Of a DNA stretch of 64,000 nt, positions 61,526 to 64,000 are shown piece after piece. Within the stretch, counting starts at the first letter, position 1. Every line of letters begins with the position of its first letter. The DNA is from Clostridiaceae bacterium (GTDB lineage Bacteria; Bacillota; Clostridia; Oscillospirales; Acutalibacteraceae), in NCBI GenBank assembly GCA_030530095.1, contig JAUMVO010000009.1:1-64000 (forward strand), read 5' to 3'. The notes beneath the pieces were generated by a model, which was not told the DNA's origin, made no database searches, and was given only the letters and a program-made list of their open reading frames with translations. The translations under genes and the position numbers were made by a program.

Positions 61526-62532
61526 GCGTAAAGATAAGTGTTCTGGTACCCGTTTACAATGTCGAAAAATCACTTGACAGATGTATGGAAAGCATCTTGA
61601 ATCAGACCTTTAAGGATATTGAAATAATCATGGTCGATGACGGCTCGACCGACGGCAGCCCCGCAATCTGCGACCGTTACGGTGAGAAATATGACAATGT
61701 AAAGGTTATCCATAAGGAAAACGAAGGACTCGGTCCCACCCGTGACAGGGGAGTCAGAGAGGCGAGCGGCGAATACATCTACCACTGCGACTCAGACGAC
61801 TGGCTCAAGGAGGATTTGCTCGAAAAGGCATACGATGCAATCACAAAAGCCGACGCCGACGTCTGCATCTTCGGCTACGACCTTTTTACCGAGGAAAACG
61901 GCGAAATGAAACCCTACGGCAACGTTCACCTTGCCGACGGCCTTTACACCTCGCACGGGGAAATAACGAAGCTTTTTGTCGATAACTACTACAATGGCTT
62001 TATCGTAATGTCAGCGTGGAACAGACTTTATAAGCGCTCGTTTATCGTTGACAATGAGCTGTGGTTTCCCGCACTGCGCCGTGCGCAGGATATGGCGTAT
62101 TCAATGCTGCTTTTCGATAAGCTTACGAAGGTAGTTACTCTTGAGGAAGCTCTTTACTGCTACATAATCGAGCCGGGTACGTTCAAGGGACGCTCGTTTG
62201 ACGAGATGCTTGAAATCTATTGGCAGATTAACGATTTCGCCTCGGACTATTTCTCAAGATGGGGATTGCTCGACGAAAATCAGAGAACTCTTCTTGACAA
62301 CCGTACCTGCGAGGCAATTGCTAATTATTCAAGCTACGCCCTTGTAACAAAATATCCCGAGCAGAGAGAGGAAAATCTTGAACGTCTTGTCAGCGATGAA
62401 AAGCTCGTCAGGCTGTTTAAGAATTACAAAAACGTCAAAAAATCAAGGTTTATGACTCTCTTCTGTACGGCGATGAAGCACAAGAGCAAAAAGCTCGTTT
62501 ACGAGGTCGCCAAAATGCACGAAAAGAAATAA
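61522..62532 (+). CDS. Glycosyltransferase, GT2 family
   Basis: A 336-residue GT-A enzyme: VPVYNVEKSLDRCMESILNQ, IIMVDDGSTDGSPAICDRY and CDSDDWLKEDLLEKA (the DxD-type metal site). The C-terminal part is helical, as in EpsJ-like enzymes. It is the last gene of the plus-strand locus and is followed by a bidirectional terminator. Confidence 0.93.
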   Translation: MSVKISVLVPVYNVEKSLDRCMESILNQTFKDIEIIMVDDGSTDGSPAICDRYGEKYDNVKVIHKENEGLGPTRDRGVREASGEYIYHCDSDDWLKEDLLEKAYDAITKADADVCIFGYDLFTEENGEMKPYGNVHLADGLYTSHGEITKLFVDNYYNGFIVMSAWNRLYKRSFIVDNELWFPALRRAQDMAYSMLLFDKLTKVVTLEEALYCYIIEPGTFKGRSFDEMLEIYWQINDFASDYFSRWGLLDENQRTLLDNRTCEAIANYSSYALVTKYPEQREENLERLVSDEKLVRLFKNYKNVKKSRFMTLFCTAMKHKSKKLVYEVAKMHEKK

Positions 62533-62536
62533 AACA

Positions 62537-62565
62537 AAAACGGACGGGTTGTACCCGTCCGTTTT
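62537..62565. terminator. Bidirectional terminator at the end of the polysaccharide locus
   Basis: AAAACGGACGGGT pairs with ACCCGTCCGTTTT around TGT. It lies between convergent genes and has T-runs in both directions. Confidence 0.92.
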
Positions 62566-62577
62566 AATATTTTGTTA

Positions 62578-64000
62578 TCATTTCGCTTTTCTTTTAAGCA
62601 GCTTTTTGAAGTTTGCAAACGCCGCGTCAACGAGTTTTCGGTAGAATATAAGGAATATGAGCATGAATGCGGCGCTTACGCATACGGCTGCAACGACTGA
62701 AATCTCAAACCATTTCAGAAAACTGTCGGCGTGAAGCTCCAGTATGAAGCTTACAACCGTGCAGACCGTAAAGGGTATCGCGAATACCGCGACCTTTTTA
62801 ATAATATTTGTGTTTCTTATCTTTAGTATATTTTTGTTCGCATAATTGACGAGCAGGGGGGTGCGGTATGCGGCACCGACAAGCGTGCCTATCGCAACGC
62901 CTATTATATTAAGCTTCCACACGAGAGCGAGCGAAATTGCGAGGTTGATAATCGCTTCGGTTACGGCGTACATCTTGACCTGCTTGAAATGGCCCGCGAT
63001 ATTGGTGGTGATAATAGACGGTATTCTGAGATTTACAACCAGCTTCATCAGTATAAAAATCAGCGGATAAATCGCCGATTTGTAGTCCGCGTCCATCTTT
63101 GCCGTGTAAACCTCGATAAACGGCTTGTAAACAAGTATGGCTATTGAATACAGATAGAATACAAGCCCGAAGTAAATCGTTTCAAACTTGTCAAACGTAG
63201 TTTTGAAACGCTCAAAGTTTGAATAAAACGTCCGTCCCATGCCCGAGAATACACCCTCGCGCACGCTGGAAATAACGCTTCCGAGTCCGACGACAACGAA
63301 ATTGTAAACCGAGTAAATGCTCGTGTAAACCAGTCCGCAGAACGACGAGAGCAGGAGCATATCCGTCGAGTCGATTACAAGACCGGCAACCTCGCTGACT
63401 ATAACGTCCTTACGCTGCTTGATATCGATTTGCGAGCAGTCCTCGTTTCTTGTAACCTGAGGGAAAAACTTCTTCATCAGCAGCGACAGCACAACCATAC
63501 GCAAAAGCGCGCCGATAAGAGCAACGCACTGATAGGCAATTATATTTTTCAGGTCGAAAATCGCAACCAGATGCAGAGCCGTATTGAACAGCAGCATTCC
63601 TATATTGACGATATAGAGTACGAAGTTATAGTTCTGAGCGTAGAAAAGCACGTTGAACTTAGTCGTAAAAATATGCTCAACCGCCGCCGCTACACCGCGA
63701 AGTATAATGAACGCAACGATTATATATATCGGTAAATCGTCCTTGATTATAAACGGAACGATTACCGTAACGGGCAGGAGAAAGACAATGAAAATCAGGC
63801 CCATTTTACGGTACTGCCGTTTTGTGTAGTTGAAAATGGCGCTGACTTTTTTGTTATCGCCTTCGCTTATCGGCTTGAACATCGCCTGAATCGAAGCGGC
63901 GGAAATACCGTAGAACAAAACATTAAGAAATGTCATAATCTGCGTAACCGTCTGATTAAGACCGTTATAAACCGAGCCGAATGTCTCGGTATAGTATTTC
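62578..64000 (-). CDS. Second polysaccharide flippase (Wzx-like), N-terminus beyond window
   Basis: At least 473 residues of a MATE/PST-superfamily membrane protein with about 12 visible helices. The frame is open through the window end (upstream codons read KYYTETFGSVYNGLNQTVTQ), so the Met at 63936 is internal and the gene is only partial here. The readable start resembles the usual Wzx region after the first helix. It belongs to a convergent unit on the minus strand, probably a second glycan locus. Confidence 0.9.
   Translation of the reverse strand, partial: KYYTETFGSVYNGLNQTVTQIMTFLNVLFYGISAASIQAMFKPISEGDNKKVSAIFNYTKRQYRKMGLIFIVFLLPVTVIVPFIIKDDLPIYIIVAFIILRGVAAAVEHIFTTKFNVLFYAQNYNFVLYIVNIGMLLFNTALHLVAIFDLKNIIAYQCVALIGALLRMVVLSLLMKKFFPQVTRNEDCSQIDIKQRKDVIVSEVAGLVIDSTDMLLLSSFCGLVYTSIYSVYNFVVVGLGSVISSVREGVFSGMGRTFYSNFERFKTTFDKFETIYFGLVFYLYSIAILVYKPFIEVYTAKMDADYKSAIYPLIFILMKLVVNLRIPSIITTNIAGHFKQVKMYAVTEAIINLAISLALVWKLNIIGVAIGTLVGAAYRTPLLVNYANKNILKIRNTNIIKKVAVFAIPFTVCTVVSFILELHADSFLKWFEISVVAAVCVSAAFMLIFLIFYRKLVDAAFANFKKLLKRKAK

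Overview
The window is about 64 kb of bacterial chromosome with dense, mostly intact genes on both strands. Several features point to a strictly anaerobic Firmicute of the Clostridia, probably near the Oscillospirales/Ruminococcaceae (inference, no search was run). These are an [FeFe]-hydrogenase-type sensor operon, rubrerythrin, a paired GlgC/GlgD glycogen system, TupA-like ATP-grasp ligases, S-layer-homology domains, strong AGGAGG-type ribosome binding sites and TTGACA/TATAAT promoters.

Layout. (1) 1-8660: housekeeping genes. These are ychF, tRNA-Arg, an NfeD/SPFH membrane pair, a lipase-like protein, an M-box Mg riboswitch driving mgtE, guaA, and a tRNA-Met/tRNA-Glu operon followed by tandem copies of an element that carries the tRNA-Glu 3' end. 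(2) 8673-12517, minus strand: an operon of two DRTGG proteins, a small HATPase, a sensory-type [FeFe]-hydrogenase, a PHP phosphoesterase and an AIM24-family protein. (3) 12669-18698: an intact phage head module (small and large terminase, portal, protease, capsid, connectors) that stops where tail genes would normally start. (4) 18938-25167: a glycogen synthesis operon, glgB-glgC-glgD-unknown-glgA. (5) 25200-25560: short palindromic dispersed repeats. (6) 25759-28862: a second phage-derived operon (sigma-like regulator, collagen-type fibre/baseplate protein, membrane coiled-coil protein, GH25 lysozyme, holin). (7) 29025-33155: a large exported SLH-anchored repeat protein. (8) 33265-35759: a phosphoglycerate mutase/homoserine kinase-like enzyme next to MetY. 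(9) 35942-62532: a 25-gene exopolysaccharide locus behind one promoter. It holds an initiating sugar transferase, UDP-aminouronate enzymes (TviB/TviC type), CapE/CapF/CapG-type deoxyaminosugar enzymes, glycosyltransferases, an EpsG-type polymerase, a Wzx flippase and four TupA-like ATP-grasp proteins. A second flippase gene, cut by the window end, lies on the opposite strand.

How the genes fit together. The polysaccharide locus looks able to make a polymer of N-acetylated aminouronic acids and 6-deoxyaminosugars. The uronate carboxylates are natural targets for the four ATP-grasp enzymes, so a teichuronopeptide-like, amino-acid-decorated envelope polymer is a reasonable hypothesis. The two phage-derived operons flank the glycogen operon. 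They contain intact, translationally coupled genes but no integrase, repressor, replication or tail-tube genes, so a domesticated, gene-transfer-agent-like particle should be tested against a decaying prophage. Smaller items of interest are a compact hairpin RNA unit upstream of guaA, a conserved-looking mini-ORF or structured element between the Mg riboswitch and mgtE, and a CapF-RmlD fusion enzyme.
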